Source: Spirochaetes bacterium RBG_13_51_14 (GTDB taxonomy: Bacteria > Spirochaetota > UBA4802 > UBA5550). Taken from it: DNA of 32,730 nt. Numbering within the stretch: position 1 is the stretch's first letter; each line of letters begins with the position of its first letter. The stretch is taken from the NCBI GenBank assembly GCA_001829455.1, contig MIBH01000074.1, positions 1 through 32,730 on the forward strand, written 5' to 3'. The translations under genes and the position numbers were made by a program. The notes beneath the pieces were generated by a model. That model made no database searches. It was not told the origin of the DNA and saw only the letters and a program-made list of their open reading frames with translations. Positions 24,523-31,750 of this stretch are shown here, piece by piece.

Positions 24523-25344
24523 TCATGAAAACGATTGCAACACTTTTCTTCCCAGGTCGGTGACCGTAATTCGAACGGGGGCGTAAGCCGGCTCATCGGA
24601 ATATCGTATCATGCCGAAATGATTCAGCCACATAAAAAAGTAAAAGTCAAGAAATGAGATTTTAAATAAATTGTTCGGCGAGGCGAAGCCGGTCATTTCG
24701 AAGAATTCATTCGCGAGGCTGTCCAGACGGATTGTTCCCCAATGCCTGAGAAGCAGGTCTTTCAATATATTCTTGCCGTGATTCAGTTCTTTCGCCGATT
24801 CAGTGTCGGACGGAAAGATGTATTCCCATCGGGCTTGGTTCCAGAATGCGCTGAAGATCAGGAAATACATGGCTTTTTCCGGGATGTCAGGTTCGTAGAT
24901 AATGGCACAGGACCCCGAACGTTTCACAATTCCGGCCACTTTCAGGAGGTGAACACACTGTTTGACATATATGATGAGAAGTTCGGGATCGTCAATTTCT
25001 GCAGATAGGCCGGATTCAGGTGCTTTTTCCATGCAGTAGCGGTAAAAGTTTTTCTTAAAATGCCCGGTCTTTGTTACGGAGAATCTGTTATTTGATACCG
25101 CTCCAATCAGAAACATGGCCAAGCGTACTGCGAAACATCTATTAATATCAACATCCGGCAGGTTTTTTTCTGAATTGTTCAGATAGCTGTAGTAACGGGT
25201 TACCGATTCAAGAGAGGTTATACTCGCCGGATGATTGCAGGGAACCTTATTGTTTCGAAGAGATTTGTTGCTGTTTCTGGAATGAATGGTTGAATCCCCA
25301 CCATGAAGCGGTTCAATCAGTTTGTTCTTTTGTTTGATTGTCAT
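24523..25344 (-). CDS. unknown protein with a possible winged-helix C-terminus
   Basis: The protein has 273 residues from the ATG at 25344, without a clear Shine-Dalgarno. The first 45 residues are polar and probably disordered (NSNKSLRNNK). The remainder is helical, with the repeated pattern of hydrophobic helices seen in small helical domains, and the last stretch VRITVTDLGRKVLQSF resembles the final strand and helix of a winged-helix domain. That is weak evidence, and no known regulator family is recognised. Base composition is lower in GC than in neighbouring core genes, and the large AT-rich gap upstream adds to an accessory look. Confidence 0.55.
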   Translation of the reverse strand: MTIKQKNKLIEPLHGGDSTIHSRNSNKSLRNNKVPCNHPASITSLESVTRYYSYLNNSEKNLPDVDINRCFAVRLAMFLIGAVSNNRFSVTKTGHFKKNFYRYCMEKAPESGLSAEIDDPELLIIYVKQCVHLLKVAGIVKRSGSCAIIYEPDIPEKAMYFLIFSAFWNQARWEYIFPSDTESAKELNHGKNILKDLLLRHWGTIRLDSLANEFFEMTGFASPNNLFKISFLDFYFFMWLNHFGMIRYSDEPAYAPVRITVTDLGRKVLQSFS

Positions 25345-25841
25345 TGTTATAATTTCTATATGTGTCGTGATCTATCAAAGACCTGGAAGTAAATTGGTAC
25401 TATTAATTGTGCCAACTTCTAATTTAAATCTAAATTATAACACTTCCTCATTAAAAAATCAATGATTGAACTCTTTCGGCAAAATCAGAATTAATTGGTG
25501 AGTAAAATATCATTTGTATCTTATGAACATTTAAATTAAAATTAATTTAAAGTCAAGATAATTCTATTTTTTTTAAAAAAAATTCTCTAAATATTTCTTC
25601 GAGGAGATTCTGTATCATGATTAATTCTCGAAACTGAAGTAGTATAAAAAAATTAATATTTTCCGCCCCGGGCGGCGCGGCGGCATTACAGAGGATTATA
25701 TTGCACATTTTTCCTTTTTAGTAATTAATTACGGATTATTATGCACATTCAAATGAAAGAAATAATGCCTAATAAATATTTCCAGCCGATATTTGGCATC
25801 AATCATGTGTGATTAACACCCGAAGAGAATGATTATTGGCA
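25345..25841. other. AT-rich intergenic stretch with inverted repeats
   Basis: This is about 500 bp without an ORF of protein character. It contains an AT palindrome with 9-bp arms at 25530-25551 (TTTAAATTA / TAATTTAAA), a long T8A8-type run near 25570 and an isolated GC block at about 25665-25682. It separates a gene that reads away on the left from the 3' end of the next gene on the right, so the region upstream of 25344 should hold a promoter; I cannot assign one. Confidence 0.5.
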
Positions 25842-26537
25842 TCAAACGATAAAACGCGAGGCCGTGGCGTGGCTGATGTTTCCCTGAGCGGTAAGGGCGA
25901 GTCCGGGACTGGCTTCAATTACTGCTCTGACCCTTGAGGTTAACTCGGGAATGTGCGTTTGTTGACCCGAATCGTATCCGGCAGTGGTTGTTTGCAGCAC
26001 ATCAGTGATTTTTTCTTCGGATGCCTTAAAAGCTTTGAGTTTATCGTTCAGGCTACGGCTTACCGCCTCAATTCTGCCGGTCTGGGCAAAATCGCCATTC
26101 TGGAGATTGCGGGTTATGTCGCGGAGCGATTTTATTTCACGGCTAATATCGGGCATTTCTACGATTTTTACTGACCGCATTGCAAATGGTTGAACAGGAT
26201 TGGGGACCGGTTCGCCATAATCGCCTAGGGCGGACCGTATATCGGAAAGTGTTTCAGTCAGCGCCTGTGTATTAATTCTGCCCGAGAATATTGCGTCCGA
26301 TGCGATGCTTTTCAAACGCAAGGAGATGGACATGGCCCGTTGGATGACGTTCTGGGACATCTGTGCAATGCTCAACGCGTCGCTCAAGGACCGATCGATA
26401 CTGAGGCGGTTATTGATCGATTTCGTGGAGATACGGGCGGTCTCCCTACCATGTCCGAGTGCTGCGAAATTGGCCGCATCACGGACGGTCGGAGGTTTGA
26501 AAGGAGAAATACTTCTGAAATCCGTTTTGATCAGCAT
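25842..26537 (-). CDS. small flagellin-like helical protein
   Basis: The protein has 231 residues from the ATG at 26537, with AGGGAGGG upstream. Residues 40-100 (RSLSDALSIAQMSQNVIQRA, then MSISLRLKSIASDA) resemble the D0/D1 helix of flagellins (typically 'GISLIQTAEGAL..V..ILQRMRELA.QA.NG'). The C-terminus ALTAQGNISHATASRFIV resembles the final flagellin helix ('AMLAQANI..QSVL.LL'). The middle is helical and polar, and the large variable domain of true flagellins is absent. No other flagellar gene is in the window. The call rests on pattern recall and needs a structure-aware search; a general coiled-coil protein is the alternative. Confidence 0.4.
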   Translation of the reverse strand: MLIKTDFRSISPFKPPTVRDAANFAALGHGRETARISTKSINNRLSIDRSLSDALSIAQMSQNVIQRAMSISLRLKSIASDAIFSGRINTQALTETLSDIRSALGDYGEPVPNPVQPFAMRSVKIVEMPDISREIKSLRDITRNLQNGDFAQTGRIEAVSRSLNDKLKAFKASEEKITDVLQTTTAGYDSGQQTHIPELTSRVRAVIEASPGLALTAQGNISHATASRFIV

Positions 26538-26686
26538 GACAATTCCCTCCCTGGGTCTGCCGGCGGATGGGAGACAACGAACCTCCCCTTTAAAGGTATC
26601 ATTAAATCAGTGATTTGTCAAATTCTATTTTATATGATTCAGCCGCGGATGACATAAATTCGATATGGATCATGATGAATAATTTT

Positions 26687-27051
26687 TCACGAGGGTCCGT
26701 CAATTGCGGCCAGTTCATCACATAATCTTTTCGTCTCATCCCGATTCAGAATGATCTTCACCGTACCGCCGCCCGGGTGCGCAAAGGTGATGGCGCAGCC
26801 ATTTTCGTTCCGTATCACGTCGAATTTTTTATCTTCCGGCATCCTCACGGACGGGGAAAGCCAGTCATCGGCGTTGAATTCCGCGATCTGAATGAGCACG
26901 CCTAAGGCATGTTTCGGGTGTATGAACAGCTCCTTATAGTGTCGTCTTTGCTATACGAGCCGGGTACCGCGCCAAGAAGCTCTGAAAAAAATCGGTAAGC
27001 TTTTTCATAGTCCTTTACGGCTATTGCGATGTGGTCAATCCGCGATATCAT
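26687..27051 (-). pseudogene. VOC-family (glyoxalase/epimerase-like) gene, frame-broken
   Basis: From the ATG at 27051, with AGGAG upstream, the frame encodes ISRIDHIAIAVKDYEKAYRF, then FSELLGAVPGSYSKDD, the classic first module of a VOC protein. It then reads out of frame and stops near 26909. In the other frame the sequence continues KELFIHPKHALGVLIQIAEF, the second-module iron/metal-binding motif, to a stop at 26687. The frames meet near 26940, and about 50 residues normally found between these motifs are missing. This is a deletion plus frame change, so the gene is probably inactive. The 70-residue tail after the motif has no recognised counterpart. Confidence 0.6.
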
Positions 27052-27378
27052 GGCCAGGCTCCTGTGCTTCGCATCGGTGTTGCATATCAGCTTTATGAAT
27101 TATGTTATGTCTCAAGTCAATTATTATAGTTCGCCGGCGACATTATTAACTGACGGTTTTCGGAATCAAAGCTCACAAAAGCCTGCATTCAGCACCAATT
27201 TCTAATAAATCGGTGCTGAATGCAGGTACATCCTGTACCGAATAGAATGCATCCCTTGCTTTGTGATGTGCTCTATTATATGCAACAAGTCTGATGACAT
27301 TTTTTAAAGTATACTCAATAAAATACTTGAATAAATAACTGACTCAATAAATACCAATTGCCAGGAAAGAGGTAACGT
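27052..27378. other. divergent intergenic region with a long inverted repeat
   Basis: This is about 330 bp between the broken VOC gene (minus) and the small lipoprotein (plus). It holds the 15-bp-arm inverted repeat listed next and otherwise AT-rich DNA. Several TATAAT-like strings occur without convincing partners, so no promoter is called. Confidence 0.5.
27182..27226. repeat. perfect inverted repeat with 15-bp arms
   Basis: CCTGCATTCAGCACC (27182-27196) and GGTGCTGAATGCAGG (27212-27226) flank a 15-nt centre in which ATTT/AAAT can extend the stem after one mismatch. A smaller stem, GGTACA-TCC-TGTACC at 27225-27239, overlaps its right foot. Neighbouring genes point away from it, so it is not an ordinary terminator. 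Confidence 0.75.
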
Positions 27379-27573
27379 GTGAGGATCTTGGTATTATTGG
27401 TGGCCATTGTTTTATCTGGAGCCGCGCCTGGCTGCAAGGATAAGCCGGATGAGAACCGGGTCGATCTTAAGCAGATTGATGTTGATAATTCCAACGATTA
27501 CCGGTATATTTTCCGGGATACCATTCAGGAACAGGAAGAGCGGATAAATAAATATAAAAAGAAGGAATTCTGA
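27379..27573 (+). CDS. small predicted lipoprotein
   Basis: The protein has 64 residues. The start is GTG at 27379 with AAAGAGG upstream. The hydrophobic signal (RILVLLVAIVLSGAAPGC) ends in a loose lipobox with Cys19. The mature part is short, acidic then basic, with NSNDYRYIFRDTIQEQEERI forming a predicted amphipathic helix. The function is unknown. It lies about 84 bp upstream of the HtrA-type protease gene on the same strand, so it may be its co-transcribed accessory protein. Confidence 0.6.
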   Translation: MRILVLLVAIVLSGAAPGCKDKPDENRVDLKQIDVDNSNDYRYIFRDTIQEQEERINKYKKKEF

Positions 27574-27657
27574 TACGCCTTCAAGAAACTGCGGACCACT
27601 CAGAACTGTCCGCGACTGCGTCGTAAGGCTGAGAGCAGGTACCATAAGGAGCGAGTG

Positions 27658-28794
27658 ATGAAAAGAAAGATAGCATTTGTTGTCCTTTTTGCTGTTTTGA
27701 CCATGGCATTTGTGCTGAATCAGTTTTCGTGCTTTAAATGCGATGATACATCACTCTTCGGCGATATCGGCCAGTCGCCGCTCAGGAAGGAAGCTGAATC
27801 CGCACAGGCGGTGGAAATTCAGGATACCTTCCGAAAGATCTTCAACCTGTACAAAGACCGGGTCGTTTTCATCACCACGGAGCAGGTGGTGCGCGTTCAG
27901 CCCCATCCCTTCTTTGATGACCCCTTTCTGAGGGAATTCTTCGGAAGCGGCCCGGGTCCGCGCACGGAACGGCGCAGGGGGCTTGGCTCCGGATTCATCC
28001 TATCCGAGGACGGGTATATCTGCACGAATCATCACGTGGTGGCCGGGGTTGATACGGTCACGGTCGGCATCAATGAAAAGAATTATAAGGCGACGATTAT
28101 CGGCTCCGACGAACGGACGGACATCGCCCTGCTGAAGATCGACAACAACCAGAAGCTCAAACCGGTCTTCCTGGGCGATTCGGACAGGGTCAATGTAGGC
28201 GACTGGGCTGTCGCAATCGGCAATCCATTCGGCCTGGACCGAACGTTCACGGTCGGTGTGGTGAGCGCCATCGGGAGGCGGGACGTTGATTTCATGGGTG
28301 GATCGCATATCCAGACCGATGCTTCCATCAACCCCGGCAATTCCGGCGGACCCCTTATCAACATTTACGGCGAAGTCATCGGCATCAACCGTATGATCTA
28401 TTCACAAACCGGCGGTTATATGGGAATCGGCTTCGCCATACCGATGAACACCGCGCGCTCCATCCTGGAGCAGCTCAAAACGCACAAGAAGATTAAACGG
28501 GGCTTCATCGGCGTGAGCATCGCCCAGATCACGGAGGACTACGCCCGGGAGCTGGGACTCACAACCAACGAGGGCGCGTTCATCGGAGAGGTGATACAGG
28601 GCGGTCCCGCCGAACGCGGCGGCGTGCGGGTTGGTGACGTTATCATGAAAATTAATGACCGGAGCATCAAGACCTACCTAGACCTCCTGAAGATCGTGGG
28701 TGAAACCCCCGTGGGTCAGACGCTGAAGCTCACCGTATGGCGGCAGCGGAAGCTGGTGAACCTGTTCGTGAGGGTCGGCGAGCGGCCCGAATGA
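27658..28794 (+). CDS. HtrA/DegP-type serine protease with one PDZ domain
   Basis: The protein has 378 residues. The ATG at 27658 has AAGGAG 6 nt upstream and is preferred over the GTG at 27655. Residues 5-25 are a hydrophobic signal or anchor that ends in SCFKC, so a lipid anchor is also possible. The trypsin-like domain carries the catalytic triad His126 (TNHHVV), Asp155 (RTDIALLKI) and Ser229 (GNSGGPL). One PDZ domain follows (about 285-375: GFIGVSIAQIT, GGPAERGGVRVGDVI, ING-like IND). Such enzymes degrade or refold damaged envelope proteins outside the cytoplasm. One PDZ domain suggests a DegS/HtrA rather than DegP arrangement. It ends just before a convergent zincin gene. Confidence 0.92.
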   Translation: MKRKIAFVVLFAVLTMAFVLNQFSCFKCDDTSLFGDIGQSPLRKEAESAQAVEIQDTFRKIFNLYKDRVVFITTEQVVRVQPHPFFDDPFLREFFGSGPGPRTERRRGLGSGFILSEDGYICTNHHVVAGVDTVTVGINEKNYKATIIGSDERTDIALLKIDNNQKLKPVFLGDSDRVNVGDWAVAIGNPFGLDRTFTVGVVSAIGRRDVDFMGGSHIQTDASINPGNSGGPLINIYGEVIGINRMIYSQTGGYMGIGFAIPMNTARSILEQLKTHKKIKRGFIGVSIAQITEDYARELGLTTNEGAFIGEVIQGGPAERGGVRVGDVIMKINDRSIKTYLDLLKIVGETPVGQTLKLTVWRQRKLVNLFVRVGERPE

Positions 28795-28807
28795 TGCGGA
28801 ATAATAT

Positions 28808-29194
28808 TCATCGCAGCCCCCTCTTTTCCAAATCGTCCTCTTCAAATCCGAAATAATGCCCCAACTCATGGAGGAGGGTGACGCGTATTTCTGCCTTCAG
28901 CTCCGCCAGGGTTTCGCTTGATTCAATGAGCGGCTCGCGGAACAGGATTATCCGGTCGGCAACCGCTTCCATATTGTCAACATGGCGTTCCACCAGCGAT
29001 ACGCCTTCATACAGACCCACGAGTTCCTCGTCTCCGTCGGTGAGATCGCGCTGGAGATGCGTGGGCCGATCAGCGACGACCACCGTTACCTGCTCCGCCC
29101 TGGCGCGCAGCTCGGCCGGCATGGAGTTCAACACCCCGGCGGTTACGTCGCGTACGAGCCGCTCAAATCTATTTCGTGTGACACGCATCCGCAC
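28808..29194 (-). CDS. small zincin-type metallopeptidase family protein
   Basis: The protein has 128 residues. I keep the GTG at 29194 because AGGAG lies 7 nt upstream; the ATG at 29188 is the alternative. The zinc motif HELGHYFGFEEDDLE near the C-terminus is the HExxHxxGxxxD signature of the small cytoplasmic zincin family (PF06262-type). FRNRFERLVRDVTAGV-like N-terminal helices and LFREPLIE precede it. Natural substrates of this family are unknown. A short GTG frame in the 29195-29241 gap ends in a TAGTG overlap with this start, so translation may be coupled. It is the last gene of the minus-strand set. Confidence 0.8.
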   Translation of the reverse strand: MRMRVTRNRFERLVRDVTAGVLNSMPAELRARAEQVTVVVADRPTHLQRDLTDGDEELVGLYEGVSLVERHVDNMEAVADRIILFREPLIESSETLAELKAEIRVTLLHELGHYFGFEEDDLEKRGLR

Positions 29195-29244
29195 TACCAG
29201 ACTCCTGCCTCATACCGTTCCAAATCAATATCCAGGTTCACGCC

Positions 29245-29694
29245 TCAATCCTCGCGGGCCTCATCCCACAGGCGATACTGGCGCGGCAGGAGCCTGTTGA
29301 TAACGCGGTTCAGGTCCAGCAGTTCTTCCGGCCGCGCATAGCAGACATACGTTTGTTTTTCCTCCCTATTAATCCGGACAAAGTATCGTGAGCAGGTATC
29401 ACCATGAATTTTCTCGTTGACATACTGTTTCGCCAGGCGCTGCAGTGGAAACAGGGTAAAATATTTATCGAGCTTCTTTATTTCTTTCAGCGTAAGGGCG
29501 CGACGCTCGACGATTCGGTCCGGGTCGCCGTTTGCGGAATGCCGCGTAACCGATATGCTTTCTGTGTCCAGGGAGTACGTCCAGAGGGCGCGGGCAGTCC
29601 CGGCGTAAATGGTAATGATCACCGAGAAGCTTGTTTCCGGCATGTAACCTACAGCGCGGAAGAGGAGCGGGATGACGATCAGGATATGCCGCAT
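29245..29694 (-). CDS. exported or membrane-attached protein of unknown function
   Basis: The protein has 149 residues from the ATG at 29694 with GGGAGGAA upstream. The first 20 residues (MRHILIVIPLLFRAVGYMPE) look like a signal sequence with a short hydrophobic core. The rest is an alpha/beta mix with YSLDTESISVTRH, RALTLKEIKKLDKYFTLFPL and YFVRINREEKQTYVCYARPE, typical of a small soluble domain. I recognise no family. It lies 50 bp upstream of the zincin gene, and on the other side 49 bp from the FMN-binding protein, so all may share one transcript. Confidence 0.65.
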   Translation of the reverse strand: MRHILIVIPLLFRAVGYMPETSFSVIITIYAGTARALWTYSLDTESISVTRHSANGDPDRIVERRALTLKEIKKLDKYFTLFPLQRLAKQYVNEKIHGDTCSRYFVRINREEKQTYVCYARPEELLDLNRVINRLLPRQYRLWDEARED

Positions 29695-29743
29695 GTGTGG
29701 TTCCTCCCGCGCATGACGGCGTCGGTATAATCCGCCGAATTAT

Positions 29744-30589
29744 TCAAAAGATGGTTACCGTCTTGAGCTCGGTCTCGGGGTAAATCTGGCCGTGGGCCGG
29801 CGGCATTGCATTGTAGGCCCAGGTGACGTCCACCGTCGCGAGTTTCACCCCGCGGAATCTCCCAACGCCGTTATATATGCCCCTCACCAGAATGTCTTCC
29901 ATCTTCATGGTCATGGCAAAAACTGCCACAACGGTTCCCTTTGGTATCGCCGCGAACTCCTCTTCATACACGGAAACGGCAAAGGCGAGCCTTCCGCTGT
30001 CAGCCGCCCGGCACTGGATCACCGGAATGAGAACCGGCAAACCGTCCGTATCAATATACGATAGAAATTTCAGCGAGTCAATCCGGTCCAGGATGGAAAG
30101 GGCGAATGGCTTCAGCACCGCGCTGATATTTCTCCGGGCGCCTCCACGGGCAAATTTTGTTTTCAGCGCGGCCAGTCCGATTGACGCCAGGGGCAGACTT
30201 TGCCGCACGGATATTTTCATGAGGTCGAAATAGTGAACGGTATTGATGCCGAAGTAGGTGTTGTAGCGGAACATGGGCTTGTTGTTCATACGCTCGTATT
30301 CCGGCCCCTCTTTTTGCTGATGGGTCCACCGGGCCGTACCGCGCCACAGGTGCCGGTCAAGGGTCATGATCAGGAAGCCGATATTGCTGTTCGTCTTCAT
30401 GTATTCTTTGCTCAGACCCTTCGAAAACTCTCCCATGATCATCTGCGTCGGGGCCAGTGCCTGCAGGGACGTGAGAAGGGTGACATGGGGCTGTCCTTCG
30501 GGATTGACGGTTGCAACCAGCGCTACTTTTTCCGTAGGCTCCAGCGACTTGATATCATCCTGGCTGAACCGGTTTTTATACGCTATCAT
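29744..30589 (-). CDS. pyridoxamine 5'-phosphate oxidase-like FMN-binding split-barrel protein
   Basis: The protein has 281 residues. The ATG at 30589 has TTGGGAGGAATT upstream, which beats the in-frame start at 30601. The N-terminal domain starts EKVALVATVNPEGQPHVTLL, then TSLQALAPTQMIMGEFSKG, the flavin-binding strand pair of the split-barrel superfamily. IGFLIMTLDRHLWRGTARW follows, with a second domain after about residue 130. It probably binds FMN, F420 or haem and may reduce a small substrate; which one is open. It lies 96 bp downstream of the activase gene on the same strand. No link to the glycyl-radical enzyme is shown by sequence. Confidence 0.8.
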   Translation of the reverse strand: MIAYKNRFSQDDIKSLEPTEKVALVATVNPEGQPHVTLLTSLQALAPTQMIMGEFSKGLSKEYMKTNSNIGFLIMTLDRHLWRGTARWTHQQKEGPEYERMNNKPMFRYNTYFGINTVHYFDLMKISVRQSLPLASIGLAALKTKFARGGARRNISAVLKPFALSILDRIDSLKFLSYIDTDGLPVLIPVIQCRAADSGRLAFAVSVYEEEFAAIPKGTVVAVFAMTMKMEDILVRGIYNGVGRFRGVKLATVDVTWAYNAMPPAHGQIYPETELKTVTIF

Positions 30590-30685
30590 AATTCCTCCCA
30601 ATGATACGCGGTCTGTATCGTACGCATCAACAATATGTTGAGTCCGAATATCTTGTCATCATTGTAGTAATAGATGAAATTACCA

Positions 30686-31708
30686 TCAGCATGGCGGCGT
30701 CCGCTTCTTGTCACGTCGTGATTGGCCGGCGCCGACCGCAGCGTCCTGAATTCCGGCCGTGCCGGTGCAGAATACGATATCCTGATCAACGCCGGATGAT
30801 TTCGCCGCAGCGGTCAGTTCATCGAGGGTCTGGCGGCTCATGAGCCTGCTCCCGCCGAAGATCCATTCTTTCCCGAGCCGGCGGTACTTATCCCGGCAGA
30901 GATTGTTGAATGCGCACAGTTCCCACCGGGTCGCCACGCCGTCAAGGTTTCCGGCGATCCATAGTCCGATGCCCGTGATATTGTCCGCCCGGTCCGTGGC
31001 ACCCGGAATAATGGGCGTGCGAATCCACATCTCTCTCGGCAGGACGTGTTCGCGGATATACTCCGCCACCCGGGTCAGGTTTTCCAGTATCAGCTCGTTG
31101 CCGGCGCCGGTGAATTTCCGGTGCTTGAGCGGGTCGATCTCCTTGATGTCATACAGCACCAGGTCGGCGTACGGAAGGATCATCTCCAGCGATTTCCACG
31201 GGCAGTGCCCGCTCGTGTCCAGGGCCGTATGGATGCCGCGCCGGTTCAATTCCCTGAAAAATTCCGCCACAACGGGCGCCTGCAGGGCCGCCTCGCCGCC
31301 GGATGCGGTAACCCCGCCCGATGCGCCGAAATAGGGAGCGTCCCTGATGACCTCGTCCACCAGCTTATCGACGCTCCACACTTTCCCCAGAACTTCCAGG
31401 GCGGTGGAGGGGCATTCGCCGGCGCACATGCCGCAGCCGTCGCAGGTATCACGATTGATGACGATCCCTGATTCTGAAAAGGTCAACGCCCCCCGGGGAC
31501 AGGATTCCAGGCATGTTCTGCAGCCGATGCACCTCGATTCGATCCACTGGAGTTCGGGCTTTTTTTCCAGGCTCTCCGGGTTATGACACCAGGAGCATCG
31601 GAGGCCGCACCCCTTGAAGAACACCGTGGTCCGGAGTCCCGGACCGTCCTCGGTGGACATCCGCTGAATTTCGAGAATGGTACCTGTGTGGATTTTATCC
31701 GCGATCAT
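30686..31708 (-). CDS. glycyl-radical enzyme activating enzyme (radical SAM, two extra 4Fe-4S clusters)
   Basis: The protein has 340 residues. TTVFFKGCGLRCSWCHNPES carries the radical-SAM CxxxCxxC at Cys34, Cys38 and Cys41. An inserted ferredoxin-type domain follows with CIGCRTCLESCP (Cys60-70) and CDGCGMCAGECP (Cys89-99), as in activases of non-pyruvate glycyl-radical enzymes. ASGGEAALQ (SAM binding) and the DIKEIDPLKH and RTPIIPGATD motifs complete the family pattern. It activates the glycyl-radical enzyme whose gene ends 42 bp upstream. The last 25 residues (after CTGTAG) are polar and have no recognised counterpart, so the C-terminus may be unusual. The ribosome-binding site is weak. Confidence 0.93.
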   Translation of the reverse strand: MIADKIHTGTILEIQRMSTEDGPGLRTTVFFKGCGLRCSWCHNPESLEKKPELQWIESRCIGCRTCLESCPRGALTFSESGIVINRDTCDGCGMCAGECPSTALEVLGKVWSVDKLVDEVIRDAPYFGASGGVTASGGEAALQAPVVAEFFRELNRRGIHTALDTSGHCPWKSLEMILPYADLVLYDIKEIDPLKHRKFTGAGNELILENLTRVAEYIREHVLPREMWIRTPIIPGATDRADNITGIGLWIAGNLDGVATRWELCAFNNLCRDKYRRLGKEWIFGGSRLMSRQTLDELTAAAKSSGVDQDIVFCTGTAGIQDAAVGAGQSRRDKKRTPPC

Positions 31709-31750
31709 AATGACCCCGTGCTCAGCAATGAATCCTCTGTTTCATGGACC

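Noticed and set aside
25530-25551. AT palindrome as an operator
   Set aside because: In such AT-rich DNA an A/T-only palindrome of this size is likely by chance, and no promoter boxes could be tied to it.
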